Source: Cellulomonas humilata (GTDB lineage: Bacteria; Actinomycetota; Actinomycetes; Actinomycetales; Cellulomonadaceae). Taken from it: a stretch of 64,000 bases of DNA. The notes beneath the pieces are model-generated. The model was not told where the DNA came from, did not search any database, and saw nothing but the letters and a program-made list of their open reading frames with translations. The number at the start of each line of letters is the position of its first letter. Within the stretch, counting starts at the first letter, position 1. A program made the position numbers and the translations under genes. This document shows, one piece after another, positions 17,795-26,925 of the stretch. Location: contig NZ_JAUSVB010000003.1 in NCBI RefSeq assembly GCF_030814415.1, positions 434,001 to 498,000 of the forward strand, in the 5' to 3' direction.

Positions 17795-18777
17795 GCTGCG
17801 GCTCCTTCGGAGGGCTGCGCCGGGCTCTCGCCGTCGCGGAGGGACCGGCCGGTGAGCGTGAGGAAGACGTCGTCGAGCGTGGGGCGACGCAGCTCGACGC
17901 CGGCCAGCTCGATGCCTTCGGCGTCGAGCGAGCGCAGGAGGCCGGCGAGGAGGGTGCGACCGGCGGGGACGCGGACCTCGACGAGGTGGCCGTCGACGGT
18001 CGGGACGTCCGCGCCGGGGAGCTGCGCGGCGATGGCGGCGATGCGGGCGACGTCCGTCGGCTGGGAGGCGCTGAGCAGGACCGCGTCGCCGCTGACCCGC
18101 TGCTTGAGCTCCTCGGGCGAGCCCTGGGCGACGATCTGCCCGTGGTCGATGACGAGGATGCGGTCGCACAGGGCGTCGGCCTCGTCGAGGTAGTGCGTGG
18201 TGAGGAACACGGTGCTGCCGCGCTCGTCGCGCAGGCCGCGCACGTGCGTCCAGAGGTTGGCGCGCGCCTGCGGGTCGAGACCGGTGGTGGGCTCGTCGAG
18301 GAACACGAGCCGCGGCGTGTGGATCAGGCCGGTGACGATGTCCAGCCGGCGGCGCTGGCCACCGGACAGGGACGAGCACTTGCGGTCCCAGAGGCCGTCG
18401 AGCTCGAGCTGCTCGAACAGGACGCGGCCACGGGCGGTGGCGACCGAGCGCTCGACGCCGTAGAGCAGGGCGTGGTCGACGACCTCCTCGCCGGCGCGCG
18501 CTTCGCCCGACGTGGAGCCGGACTGGGCGACGTAGCCGATGCGGCGGCGGACGGCGCCGGGGTCCCGGCGCAGGTCGGCGCCGGCGACCGTGGCCTCGCC
18601 GCGGGTGGGCCGCAGGAGGGTGGTGAGCATGCGGAGCGTGGTCGTCTTGCCGGCGCCGTTGGGGCCGAGGAAGCCGACGATCTCGCCGGCGTCGACGTCG
18701 AGGTCCACGCCGCGCACGGCGTCGACGTCTCCGCGTCGGGTCTTGTAGGTGCGGGCCAGGCCGCGGGCATGGATCAT
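17791..18777 (-). CDS. DrrA-like ABC exporter ATPase
   Basis: This is the ATP-binding subunit paired with the permease downstream. The ATG at 18777 gives MIHARGLARTYKTRRGDVDA with AAGGAGA about 6 nt upstream; an upstream in-frame start at 18813 lies inside the promoter. The protein has 328 residues. Walker A is GPNGAGKTT, the signature is SLSGGQRRRLDIVTGL, and Walker B is LVFLDEPTTGLDPQAR. A C-terminal extension, residues about 225-328, matches the DrrA subfamily (RRPTLDDVFLTLTGR). A promoter and repeats lie just upstream at 18796-18846. Confidence 0.93.
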   Translation of the reverse strand: MIHARGLARTYKTRRGDVDAVRGVDLDVDAGEIVGFLGPNGAGKTTTLRMLTTLLRPTRGEATVAGADLRRDPGAVRRRIGYVAQSGSTSGEARAGEEVVDHALLYGVERSVATARGRVLFEQLELDGLWDRKCSSLSGGQRRRLDIVTGLIHTPRLVFLDEPTTGLDPQARANLWTHVRGLRDERGSTVFLTTHYLDEADALCDRILVIDHGQIVAQGSPEELKQRVSGDAVLLSASQPTDVARIAAIAAQLPGADVPTVDGHLVEVRVPAGRTLLAGLLRSLDAEGIELAGVELRRPTLDDVFLTLTGRSLRDGESPAQPSEGAAA

Positions 18778-18779
18778 GC

Positions 18780-18846
18780 GGGGTCTCCTTCGAGTGGAGA
18801 CCCCAGTATTCAAGATGGACTATTACTCGTCAACCTTGACTATTAC
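18780..18846 (-). promoter_or_regulatory. Exporter promoter with embedded dyads and direct repeats
   Basis: On the minus strand TTGACG (18833-18828), a 17-bp spacer and AATACT (18810-18805) form a near-consensus promoter. Its start point falls about 20 nt before the ATPase ATG. GTCAACCTTGAC (18829-18840) is a palindrome overlapping the -35. GACTATTAC occurs twice, at 18818 and 18838, exactly 20 bp apart. GGGGTCTCC (18780-18788) and GGAGACCCC (18796-18804) form a perfect 9-bp dyad that contains the ribosome-binding site. The upstream PadR gene is the obvious candidate regulator. Confidence 0.65.
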
Positions 18847-19520
18847 GTGTTCTCCTCGGCCATGGCGAGGACCACGCCCGGCCCGACCCCGGCGGCGCGC
18901 GCGATCTCGACCTGCTCGGGCGTCGGCGTCCAGAGCGGTGCCTCGTCCTGGAACGCGTAGGCGCCGGCCGCCAGCCGGTCGAGGTAGTCGCGGGCCCACT
19001 CCAGCTCACCCCGGGTCCTCGCGCTGATCAGGCGCGGGACCTCCGTCGCGGTGTCCGGGGTGTCCTTGGTCCCGAGGATCTGCTCGATCTGCGTCGCGAG
19101 GACGACGAGGTACTCCTCCAGCAGGGCGACGCGTGTGCGCACCGCCTGCACGACCTCGGCGCGGGGGAGGGCGAACGCCATGTTCACGGCCGTGAGGAAG
19201 AGCGTCGGGTCGTCGATGGTGAGCAGGCCGGCGCGGACCAGCGTCAGGAACTCGTCCTCGCCGGCGTCGGTGAGCCGGTAGGTGGTGCGCGGCGGTCGGG
19301 GACCGGCGGCGACGACCCCCACCTCCTCCAGCAGCCCGGAACGCGTGAGGGACTTGAGCGCGTTGTAGATCGACCCGGGGTGCACGTGCGCCCACTGGTC
19401 GACCTCCCAGCTGACGAGCTCACGGCGCAGGAAATAGCCGTGCACGGGCTGGAAGATCCGCACGCAGCCGAGCACGAGCAGGCGCGTCGAGGACCCCTGG
19501 GGCGTCGCAGGAGCGGACAT
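18843..19520 (-). CDS. PadR-family transcriptional regulator
   Basis: PadR proteins are winged-helix repressors that commonly control drug exporters and respond to the exported compound. The ATG at 19520 gives [20 protein letters not shown], 225 residues. The DNA-binding wing ([20 protein letters not shown], then [33 protein letters not shown]) covers residues 15-95. The C-terminal half is the Vir_act_alpha_C-type helical dimerisation region. It starts 31 bp from the divergent dxr start. Its own stop codon overlaps a repeat of the downstream exporter promoter, consistent with PadR controlling the pair. Confidence 0.9.
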   Translation of the reverse strand: MSAPATPQGSSTRLLVLGCVRIFQPVHGYFLRRELVSWEVDQWAHVHPGSIYNALKSLTRSGLLEEVGVVAAGPRPPRTTYRLTDAGEDEFLTLVRAGLLTIDDPTLFLTAVNMAFALPRAEVVQAVRTRVALLEEYLVVLATQIEQILGTKDTPDTATEVPRLISARTRGELEWARDYLDRLAAGAYAFQDEAPLWTPTPEQVEIARAAGVGPGVVLAMAEENT

Positions 19521-19551
19521 GCGGCGATCCTGCCACGGGCGATGCACGAAG

Positions 19552-20718
19552 ATGGGCAGCGTGACACAGCGCAGCGTCGTCCTCCTCGGGTCCACCGGGT
19601 CCATCGGCACCCAGGCCGTCGACGTGATCACCCGCAACCCCGACCGGTTCACCGTGACGGGTCTGTCCGCAGGCGGCCGGGACGTCGACCTGCTGGTCCG
19701 GCAGGCCCGCGAGCTCGGCGTGTCGACGGTGGCCGTCGCCGACCCGCGCGCGGCGACGCCGTTGCGCGAGGCCCTGCCGGGGGTCGAGGTGCTGGTCGGA
19801 CCGCAGGCGTCGACCGAGCTCGCCGGGCGCGGCGCCGACGTCGTGCTCAACGGCGTCACGGGCTCGGTCGGGCTGGGGCCGACGCTCGCTGCGCTGGGCG
19901 CGGGCAGCACGCTCGCGCTGGCCAACAAGGAGTCGCTCGTCGTCGGCGGCCGGCTGGTGCACGCCGCGCGGCAGCGCCCGGACCAGATCGTGCCGGTCGA
20001 CTCGGAGCACTCGGCCATCGCCCAGGCGCTGCGCGGCGGCACCCACCCCGAGGTCCGACGGCTGATCCTGACCGCCTCCGGGGGGCCGTTCCGCGGCTGG
20101 TCCCACGACGACGTCAAGACGGTCACGCCGCAGCAGGCCCTGGCGCACCCGACGTGGTCGATGGGGCCGGTGGTGACCATCAACTCCTCGACGCTGATGA
20201 ACAAGGGCCTGGAGCTGATCGAGGCCCACCTGCTGTTCGACGTGGCGGTCGAGGACATCACCGTGGTGGTGCACCCGCAGTCGGTGGTGCACTCGATGGT
20301 CGAGTTCGTCGACGGCTCCACGCTGGCGCAGGCGTCGCCGCCGGACATGCGGCTGCCGATCGCGCTCGGGCTGTCCTGGCCGGACCGGGTGCCGCAGGTC
20401 GCGCCGCCGTGCGACTGGACGCAGGCCACGGCCTGGACGTTCGAGCCCCTGGACGAGGTCGTCTTCGCGGCGGTCCGGCTGGCGCGTGAGGCGGTCGCGA
20501 CCTCCGCGACGCACCCGGCGGTCTACAACGCGGCGAACGAGGAGTGCGTCGAGGCGTTCCTGACCGGCCGGATCGGGTTCCTCGACATCGTGACCACGGT
20601 CGAGCGGGTGCTGGGCGAGCACGACGGCACGACGCCGGAGGACCTGAGCCTCGACGCGGTGCTGGCCGCCGAGGTCTGGGCGCGGGCCCGCGCGCAGGAG
20701 ATCCTCGCGCGCGCCTGA
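19552..20718 (+). CDS. dxr: 1-deoxy-D-xylulose-5-phosphate reductoisomerase
   Basis: Dxr makes 2-C-methylerythritol 4-phosphate, the committed step of the non-mevalonate isoprenoid route; ispG at 34121 is a later step. From ATG 19552 it has 388 residues. [18 protein letters not shown] binds [28 protein letters not shown] and [11 protein letters not shown] carry the metal and substrate residues. A GATGCA box five bases before the ATG hints at a leaderless message; a GTG at 19561 is the alternative start. The usual actinobacterial order dxr-rseP-ispG is interrupted here by the polyamine island. Confidence 0.94.
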   Translation: MGSVTQRSVVLLGSTGSIGTQAVDVITRNPDRFTVTGLSAGGRDVDLLVRQARELGVSTVAVADPRAATPLREALPGVEVLVGPQASTELAGRGADVVLNGVTGSVGLGPTLAALGAGSTLALANKESLVVGGRLVHAARQRPDQIVPVDSEHSAIAQALRGGTHPEVRRLILTASGGPFRGWSHDDVKTVTPQQALAHPTWSMGPVVTINSSTLMNKGLELIEAHLLFDVAVEDITVVVHPQSVVHSMVEFVDGSTLAQASPPDMRLPIALGLSWPDRVPQVAPPCDWTQATAWTFEPLDEVVFAAVRLAREAVATSATHPAVYNAANEECVEAFLTGRIGFLDIVTTVERVLGEHDGTTPEDLSLDAVLAAEVWARARAQEILARA

Positions 20719-20722
20719 CGGC

Positions 20723-22078
20723 TCAGTGCCCGAGGACCTGGCTCAGGAGGCCGCCCACACGGCTGGGGTGACCGGTCCGGGACTCGGTGCGGTCGGCCCA
20801 CGCGGTCGCCCGCCGGGTCGCCGTGATGCCGGCCCACCGGATCGGCTCCGGCTCCCAGGCGGGGGAGCGATGGTCCACCCACGGCAGGTGGACCAGGGCG
20901 CTGTCCGCCCCCGTGATCAGGTCCGCGAGGGTCCGGCCCGCGAGGTTGGTGAGCGCGACGCCGTCGCCGACGTACCCGCCCGCCCAGGCGATCCCGGTCT
21001 CGGGGTCGAGCCCGACGGACGGGTGCCAGTCGCGCGGTACCCCGAGCGGACCTCCCCAGTGGTGCGTGATCTCGGCCCGTTCGAGCACCGGGAACAGGTC
21101 GACGAGCGCGTGCCCGAGGTGTGCGGCGGTGGCGTCGGCCTGGTCGTACGCGGGCCGGATGGCGGAGCCCAGGTGGTACGGCGCACCCCGCCCGCCGAAC
21201 GCGAGGCGGTCGTCGGTGGTCCGCTGGCCGTAGACGACGAGGTTGCGCGCGTCGGTGAACGTCTGTGCGCGGTCGAGCCCGATCTGCGCCCAGACCTCCG
21301 GCGGTAGTGGCTCGGTGGCGATCATGTGGGAGTACACGGGGGCGACGTCGCGGCGCGACCCGGGCAGGTGCGCGGTCCAGGCCTCTGTCGCACGGACCAC
21401 CCAGCGGGCGCGGACGATGCCGTGGTCGGTGACGACCGCACGGGGGGACAGGCGCAGGGCGCGCGTCCCCTCGGCCAGCCGGGCGCCGCGGGACAGGACG
21501 ACGTCCAGCAGCCCGCGGACCAGCCGTGCCGGGTGCACGCGGGCGCAGTCGGGCGTGAACGAGCCGCCGACCGCACCGTCGGCGCGGACGTGCTCGGCCA
21601 CCCCGGGGGCGTCGAGCAGGTGCGACTCGTCGCCCCACCGGGCGTCGGCGGCGACGTCGTCGGCCACGCGCTCCAGTTGCGGGCGGTTGCGGGCGACGGT
21701 GACCGTCCCACCGAAGGCGAACCCGCAGTCGATCAGCTCCGCGGCGGCGACCCCGCCCACCTCGACGACCGTGTCGCGCATCGCGGCGCGCATCGCCAGG
21801 GCGGCGTCGCGACCGTGCCGGCGGGCCAGCTCGTCGGCCGAGACCGGCAGCAGGGCAGAGCACCAGCCGCCGTTGCGTCCGCTCGCCCCGAAGCCCGCGA
21901 CCTGCGCCTCGACGAGGAGGACGTCGAGCGACGGGTCGGCCTCGAGCAGGTAGTACGCGGTCCAGAGCCCGGTCAGGCCCGCGCCGACGATGACGACGTC
22001 GGCCTGCGCGTCCCCGTCGAGCGGGTCGAGCGCTGCCCGCTCCTCGACCTGGTCGGACCAGAGCGACCGTCCCGTCAC
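20723..22078 (-). CDS. PuuB-like FAD-dependent oxidoreductase
   Basis: This is a DAO-family flavoenzyme of 451 residues. The dinucleotide motif is VVIVGAGLTGLWTAYYL, followed by GFGASGRNGGWCSALLPV, which closely resembles gamma-glutamylputrescine oxidase and related amine oxidases. The C-terminus has HHWGGPLGVPRDWHPSVGLD and GYVGDGVALTNLAGRTLADL, the FAD-closing segment. Its likely substrate is a polyamine or an acylated or glutamylated form, oxidised to the aldehyde with hydrogen peroxide. No glutamylputrescine synthetase (PuuA) is in the window, so free putrescine or spermidine may be used. The GTG overlaps the aminotransferase stop. Confidence 0.82.
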   Translation of the reverse strand: MTGRSLWSDQVEERAALDPLDGDAQADVVIVGAGLTGLWTAYYLLEADPSLDVLLVEAQVAGFGASGRNGGWCSALLPVSADELARRHGRDAALAMRAAMRDTVVEVGGVAAAELIDCGFAFGGTVTVARNRPQLERVADDVAADARWGDESHLLDAPGVAEHVRADGAVGGSFTPDCARVHPARLVRGLLDVVLSRGARLAEGTRALRLSPRAVVTDHGIVRARWVVRATEAWTAHLPGSRRDVAPVYSHMIATEPLPPEVWAQIGLDRAQTFTDARNLVVYGQRTTDDRLAFGGRGAPYHLGSAIRPAYDQADATAAHLGHALVDLFPVLERAEITHHWGGPLGVPRDWHPSVGLDPETGIAWAGGYVGDGVALTNLAGRTLADLITGADSALVHLPWVDHRSPAWEPEPIRWAGITATRRATAWADRTESRTGHPSRVGGLLSQVLGH

Positions 22079-23451
22079 AGACGCGCCCAGGCCTCGGTGA
22101 GCACGCTGCGCAGGATGCCCGTGATCTCGTCGAACTCGGCCTGCCCGCACGTCAGCGGCGGGGCGAGCTGGATGACCGGGTCGCCGCGGTCGTCGGCGCG
22201 GCAGTACAGCCCGGCCTCGAACAGGGCACCCGACAGGAACCCGCGCAGCAGGCGCTCGCTCTCGTCGTCGTCGAACGTCTCCCGCGTGACCTTGTCCTTG
22301 ACCAGCTCGATCCCGTAGAAGAACCCCTCGCCGCGGACGTCGCCGACGATCGGCAGGTCGAGCAGCCCTTCGAGGGTGCGGCGGAACGCGGGGGCCGACT
22401 CCTTGACGTGCGTGGTGATGCCCTCGCGCTCGAACAGGTCCAGGTTCGCGTTGGCGACGGCCGCGGACACCGGGTGACCGCCGAACGTGTAGCCGTGCGC
22501 GAACGACGCGTTGCCCGTCGCGAACGGCTCGTAGAGCTTGTCGCTGGCGATCAGGGCGCCGATGGGGGAGTACCCCGACGTCATGCCCTTGGCACACGTG
22601 ATCATGTCCGGGACGTAGCCGAAGTCGTCGCACGCGAAGATCGACCCGATCCGGCCGAACGCGCAGATGACCTCGTCGGAGACCAGCAGGACGTCGTACT
22701 GGTCGCAGATCTCCCGGACGCGCTCGAAGTACCCCGGGGGCGGCGGGAAGCAGCCGCCGGCGTTCTGCACCGGCTCCAGGAACACGGCCGCGACGGTGTC
22801 CGGCCCTTCCATCTCGATGGCGTCACCGATGCGGTCCGCAGCCCACCGTCCGAATGCCTTGGGGTCGTCGCGCAGGTGGTCGGGCGCGCGGTACTCGTTG
22901 GTGTTCGGCACCTTGTGCGCGCCCGGTACCAGAGGCTCGAACTGCGCCTTGAGCGTCGGCAGGCCGGTGATCGACAGCGCCCCGTGCGTGGTGCCGTGGT
23001 ACGCGATCGACCGCGAGATCACCTTGTACTTGTTCGGCTTGCCGGTGAGCTTGAAGTAGTTCTTCGCCAGCTTCCAGGCGGTCTCGACGGCCTCGCCGCC
23101 GCCGGTGGTGAAGAAGACGTGGTTGAGGTCGCCGGGGGCGTAGGCCGCGAGGCGCTCCGCCAGGTCGATCGCCTGCGGGTGCGCGTAGGACCACAGCGGG
23201 AAGAACGCGAGCTTCTCGGCCTGGACGCGTCCGGCCTCGGCCAGCTCGGTGCGACCGTGCCCGGCCTGCACCACGAACAGCCCGGAGAGACCGTCGATGT
23301 ACTGGCGGCCCTGGTCGTCCCAGATGTGGTGACCCTGGCCGCGCACGATCGTCGGGACGTCGTCGGCCCACGCGCTCTGCCGCGTGAAGTGGCCCCAGAG
23401 GTGCGAACGTGCGGCCTCGGACCGATCCGTGCCACGCGGTGTCGTGCTCAT
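22075..23451 (-). CDS. Class III aminotransferase, putrescine/omega-amine type
   Basis: This PLP enzyme has 458 residues (fold type I, class III). The PLP lysine is in TCAKGMTSGYSPIGAL, Lys288. VLLVSDEVICAFGRIGS carries the PLP-ring Asp259. FTTGGGEAVETAWKLAK binds phosphate. The entry loop LSGLFVVQAGHGR is typical of putrescine-pyruvate or omega-amino-acid-pyruvate aminotransferases (SpuC type). The likely reaction is putrescine plus pyruvate to 4-aminobutyraldehyde plus alanine. The gene overlaps both neighbours by four bases, so AsnC regulator, aminotransferase and oxidase form one operon. Substrate is inferred from context. Confidence 0.83.
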   Translation of the reverse strand: MSTTPRGTDRSEAARSHLWGHFTRQSAWADDVPTIVRGQGHHIWDDQGRQYIDGLSGLFVVQAGHGRTELAEAGRVQAEKLAFFPLWSYAHPQAIDLAERLAAYAPGDLNHVFFTTGGGEAVETAWKLAKNYFKLTGKPNKYKVISRSIAYHGTTHGALSITGLPTLKAQFEPLVPGAHKVPNTNEYRAPDHLRDDPKAFGRWAADRIGDAIEMEGPDTVAAVFLEPVQNAGGCFPPPPGYFERVREICDQYDVLLVSDEVICAFGRIGSIFACDDFGYVPDMITCAKGMTSGYSPIGALIASDKLYEPFATGNASFAHGYTFGGHPVSAAVANANLDLFEREGITTHVKESAPAFRRTLEGLLDLPIVGDVRGEGFFYGIELVKDKVTRETFDDDESERLLRGFLSGALFEAGLYCRADDRGDPVIQLAPPLTCGQAEFDEITGILRSVLTEAWARL

Positions 23452-23924
23452 CGGGTCCCCCAGTTGTAGAGCTGCTTGCGCAGCTTCAGGTAGACGAACG
23501 TCTCGGTGGTCCGCACCCCGGGGAGCGAGCGGATCTTCTGGTTGAGCACCTCGAGCAGGTGGTCGTCGTCCTCGCAGACGACCTCGCACAGCAGGTCGAA
23601 CCCGCCGGCCGTGATCACGACGTAGTCGACCTCGGTCATCGCCGCGAGCGCGTCCGCGACGAGCGACAGGTCGCCCTCGCACTTCAGCCCGATCATCGCC
23701 TGCCGGGAGAAGCCGACCTGCAGCGGGTCGGTCACCGCGACGATCTGCATCACGCCGGAGTCCGTGAGGCGCTGGACGCGCTGGCGCACCGCCGCCTCGG
23801 ACAGCCCGATCGCCTTGCCGATGGTGGCGTACGGTCGCCGGCCGTCCTCCTGGAGCTGTTCGACGATCGCCTTGGAGACGTCGTCGAGTGCCGGGTGCCC
23901 CGGTGCTGGTCTGCGTGTGCCCAC
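23448..23924 (-). CDS. AsnC/Lrp-family regulator
   Basis: This is a regulator of 158 residues. The N-terminal helix-turn-helix is residues 15-60 (VEQLQEDGRRPYATIGKAIG, LSEAAVRQRVQRL). The C-terminal RAM/Lrp ligand-binding domain follows (VDYVVITAGGFDLLCEVVCE, then IRSLPGVRTTETFVYLKL). Lrp-type proteins sense amino acids or related amines and form octamers. It is transcribed divergently from the aldehyde dehydrogenase, with 175 bp between, and its stop overlaps the aminotransferase start (ATGA). Control of both arms of the polyamine island is the natural inference. The GTG start is weakly supported; ribosome-binding sequence is poor. Confidence 0.87.
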   Translation of the reverse strand: MGTRRPAPGHPALDDVSKAIVEQLQEDGRRPYATIGKAIGLSEAAVRQRVQRLTDSGVMQIVAVTDPLQVGFSRQAMIGLKCEGDLSLVADALAAMTEVDYVVITAGGFDLLCEVVCEDDDHLLEVLNQKIRSLPGVRTTETFVYLKLRKQLYNWGTR

Positions 23925-24099
23925 CCGCCGATGGTGGTGCGCCCGAGGGTTCAGCGCAAGGGAATCCGTCGTGACAGGCCGTGTGAACTTCTGATTCCGG
24001 TGTCCACGGGCGCCCGATCGGCCGAATGCACCGTCCGGGGCTCCCGCGCGGACGTCGAGCGGCGTAGCGTGCGGCACACCGACTGTGAGGAGAGCACCC

Positions 24100-25545
24100 G
24101 TGAGCCAGACCGCCGAGACGCCTCTGTTGCGCAACGTGATCGGGGGTGTCGAGCGGCCCGCCGCGGACGGCCGCACCACGTCGGTGATCGACCCGTCCAC
24201 GGGGCAGGAGTACGCCCGCGCGCCCCTGTCCGGGGCGGAGGACGTCGACGCGGCGTACGGAGCGGCGTCGGAGGCGTTCACGACGTGGGGCCGCACGACC
24301 CCGGCCGAGCGCCAGCTCGCGCTGCTGCGCCTCGCCGACGCGATCGAGCAGCGTGCCGACGAGTTCGTCGCCGTCGAGTCCCGCAACACCGGCAAGCCGC
24401 TGCACCTGACCGCGACCGACGAGGTACCGCCCTGCGTCGACCAGCTGCGGTTCTTCGCCGGCGCCGCCCGCGTGCTCGACGGGCTGAGCGCGGGGGAGTA
24501 CATGGCGGGCCACACCTCCTGGGTGCGCCGCGAGCCGGTCGGGGTCGTCGGCCAGGTGACGCCGTGGAACTACCCGCTGATGATGGCGATCTGGAAGATC
24601 GCCCCGGCGCTCGCGGCCGGCAACACCATCGTCCTCAAGCCGTCCGACACGACGCCGGCCTCGACGCTGCTGCTCGGGCGGGTGGCCAGCGAGGTGCTTC
24701 CCCCCGGGGTCCTCAACGTCGTCTGCGGTGACCGCGACACGGGCCGCGCCCTCGTCTCGCACCAGCGCCCCGACATGGTGGCCATCACGGGGTCGGTGCG
24801 CGCCGGCTCGCAGGTGGCCGCGGCTGCCGCGGCCAACGTCAAGCGCGTCCACCTGGAGCTGGGCGGCAAGGCGCCGGTGATCGTGTTCGCCGACGCGGAC
24901 CTCGCCGCCGCTGCCGAGGGCATCGCGGGCGCCGGGTACTACAACGCCGGCCAGGACTGCACGGCCGCCACCCGCGTGCTGGTGCACGCGTCCGTGCACG
25001 ACGACTTCGTCGCGGCGCTCGCCGAGGCGGCCAAGGGGCAGCGCACCGGTGTGCCCAGCGACGAGGGCGTCGCATTCGGTCCGGTGAACAACGCGCTGCA
25101 GCTGGAGCGGGTGACCGGCTTCCTCGACCGGCTCCCGGACCACGCGTCGATCCTGGCCGGCGGCCACCGCGTCGGGGACGTGGGGTACTTCGTCGAGGCG
25201 ACCGTCGTGGCGGGGCTGAAGCAGGACGACGAGGCCGTGCAGGACGAGATCTTCGGGCCGGTCATCACGGTGCAGACGTTCACCGACGAGGACGAGGCGA
25301 TCACGCTGGCCAACGGCGTGCGGTACGGGCTGTCCAGCTCGGTGTGGACGCAGAACCACGGCCGGGCGCTGCGGGTGTCCCGCGCGCTGGACTTCGGGGT
25401 GGTCTGGATCAACACTCACATCCCGTTCGTGGCGGAGATGCCGCACGGCGGCTTCAAGCACTCCGGGTACGGCAAGGACCTCTCGATGTACGGCTTCGAG
25501 GACTACACCCGGATCAAGCATGTGATGTCTGCTTTCGACGCGTAA
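24100..25545 (+). CDS. Aminobutyraldehyde dehydrogenase (PatD-like)
   Basis: This aldehyde dehydrogenase has 481 residues. VGQVTPWNYPLMMAIWKIAP and ITGSVRAGSQVA bind NAD. HLELGGKAPVIVF gives the general base Glu254. YYNAGQDCTAATRV gives the nucleophile Cys287. The sequence NPIGG-type start and GQDC motif match gamma-aminobutyraldehyde dehydrogenases, which turn 4-aminobutyraldehyde into GABA. GTG at 24100 has GAGGAGAG about 7 nt upstream. It is divergent from the AsnC operon and lies ahead of potD. In the proposed pathway it takes the product of the oxidase and aminotransferase and feeds GabT. Confidence 0.88.
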   Translation: MSQTAETPLLRNVIGGVERPAADGRTTSVIDPSTGQEYARAPLSGAEDVDAAYGAASEAFTTWGRTTPAERQLALLRLADAIEQRADEFVAVESRNTGKPLHLTATDEVPPCVDQLRFFAGAARVLDGLSAGEYMAGHTSWVRREPVGVVGQVTPWNYPLMMAIWKIAPALAAGNTIVLKPSDTTPASTLLLGRVASEVLPPGVLNVVCGDRDTGRALVSHQRPDMVAITGSVRAGSQVAAAAAANVKRVHLELGGKAPVIVFADADLAAAAEGIAGAGYYNAGQDCTAATRVLVHASVHDDFVAALAEAAKGQRTGVPSDEGVAFGPVNNALQLERVTGFLDRLPDHASILAGGHRVGDVGYFVEATVVAGLKQDDEAVQDEIFGPVITVQTFTDEDEAITLANGVRYGLSSSVWTQNHGRALRVSRALDFGVVWINTHIPFVAEMPHGGFKHSGYGKDLSMYGFEDYTRIKHVMSAFDA

Positions 25546-25571
25546 GTCGACGGATCCAGGAGCCGTATGTT

Positions 25572-25601
25572 CCGTCCGTGCAACATTTTCGTTGCGGACG
25601 G
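25572..25601 (+). repeat. Hairpin with CCGTCCG arms after patD
   Basis: CCGTCCG (25572-25578) and CAAC (25581-25584) pair with GTTG (25591-25594) and CGGACGG (25595-25601), leaving a two-base bulge and a six-base loop ATTTTC. A further GCCGTCCGT lies about 30 bp downstream. It may terminate patD or serve as an operator before potD. This 150-bp gap is AT-richer than the neighbouring genes. Confidence 0.5.
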
Positions 25602-25698
25602 GTGCTGATGCGACGGATTCCTTGCTGGACGGCCGTCCGTTTGCGAAGATCCAGCGACCCGCCGTGCACCGCGGCGCCCGTCGGCACCTAGGAGCCCC

Positions 25699-26925
25699 AT
25701 GAGCCCCCACCGTCGCCCCGCCCCCGCCGACCCTCGGGTGCGGGCGCTCGTCGCCCAGGCTGCGCACCGCGGCGGCATGTCCCGGCGGTCGTTCCTCATC
25801 GGTGCCCTGGGCACCGCCGGCACCGGCGCGCTGCTCGCTGCGTGCGGCACCGGGTCGCCGTCCTCGTCCGCGTCGTCCGCGCAGGACCTCTCCGACAGCG
25901 ACAAGATCGTGCGCTGGGCCAACTGGACGCAGTACCTCGACCAGGACGAGGACGGGAAGAGCTACCCGTCGCTCCAGGCCTTCGAGGAGCAGTCGGGGCT
26001 GAAGGCCACCTACGCCGAGGACATCGACGACAACGACGCCTTCTTCGGCAAGGTCTCCGGCCAGCTCAAGAACGGCCAGGACATCGGCTACGACATCGTC
26101 ACGCTCACCGACTGGATGGCCGCACGGATGATCCGCCTGGGCTACACCCAGGCGCTGGACAAGTCCCGCATGCCGAACGCGGACAACATCCTGTCCGGCC
26201 TGGCGAACGTCGACTTCGACCCGGGCCGCTCGCACTCCCTGACGTGGCAGTCCGGCTTCGCCGGGCTGGCGTGGGACAAGGAGAAGGTGCCGGGCGGTCT
26301 GCACACGCTGTCGGACCTGTGGGCCCCCGAGCTCGCGGGCCGCGTCGAGGTGCTCTCCGAGATGCGCGACACGATGGGCCTGATCATGCTCGACCAGGGC
26401 GTCGACCCGTCGGGCAACTGGAGCGACAGCGACTTCTACACGGCGCTCGAGGTGCTCAAGGAGAAGATCGACTCCGGCCACATCCGGCAGGTCCGCGGCA
26501 ACGCGTACACGCAGGACCTGGCCTCGGGCGACGCGATCGCCGTCATCGGGTGGTCGGGCGACATCACGTCGCTCAACTACGAGGCGGACGACAAGTTCGA
26601 GTTCGCCATCCCGGAGGCCGGCGGGACGCTCTGGAGCGACAACCTGATGGTGCCGGTCGGCTCCCCGCACCTGGGGAACGCCGAGGACCTCATGAACTAC
26701 TACTACGACCCCGAGGTCGCCGCGCAGGTGGCCGCCTGGGTCAACTACATCACGCCGGTGCAGGGGGCCCAGGAGGCGATGATGGCCATCGATCCCGAGC
26801 TCGCCGAGAACCCGATGATCTTCCCGACCGACGAGATCCTGTCCAAGGTCAGCGTGTTCCGGACGCTCAGTCCGGACGAGGAGGAGCGCTACAACGGCGA
26901 GTTCCTCACCGTGATCGGCGCATGA
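25699..26925 (+). CDS. potD: Polyamine ABC transporter substrate-binding lipoprotein (PotD-like)
   Basis: This extracytoplasmic spermidine/putrescine-binding protein has 408 residues. It shows a Tat-like start, SRRSFLIGALGTAGTGALLAAC, with RR at 29-30 and a lipobox ending at Cys49. It is thus likely exported folded and lipidated. The mature part has SBP features of the spermidine family: IVRWANWTQYLD, IGYDIVTLTDWMAARMI, NAYTQDLASGDAIAVIGWSG. AGGAG lies about 6 nt before the ATG. It is first in potD-A-B-C. The next ATG overlaps its stop (ATGA). Twin-arginine export of PotD is common in actinobacteria. Confidence 0.9.
   Translation: MSPHRRPAPADPRVRALVAQAAHRGGMSRRSFLIGALGTAGTGALLAACGTGSPSSSASSAQDLSDSDKIVRWANWTQYLDQDEDGKSYPSLQAFEEQSGLKATYAEDIDDNDAFFGKVSGQLKNGQDIGYDIVTLTDWMAARMIRLGYTQALDKSRMPNADNILSGLANVDFDPGRSHSLTWQSGFAGLAWDKEKVPGGLHTLSDLWAPELAGRVEVLSEMRDTMGLIMLDQGVDPSGNWSDSDFYTALEVLKEKIDSGHIRQVRGNAYTQDLASGDAIAVIGWSGDITSLNYEADDKFEFAIPEAGGTLWSDNLMVPVGSPHLGNAEDLMNYYYDPEVAAQVAAWVNYITPVQGAQEAMMAIDPELAENPMIFPTDEILSKVSVFRTLSPDEEERYNGEFLTVIGA

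Noticed and set aside
22075..26670. Very long minus-strand frame of about 1500 codons
   Set aside because: Only the first part (22075-23451) is the aminotransferase; the remainder is antisense to aldehyde dehydrogenase and potD, with Arg/Val/Asp-rich shadow composition.
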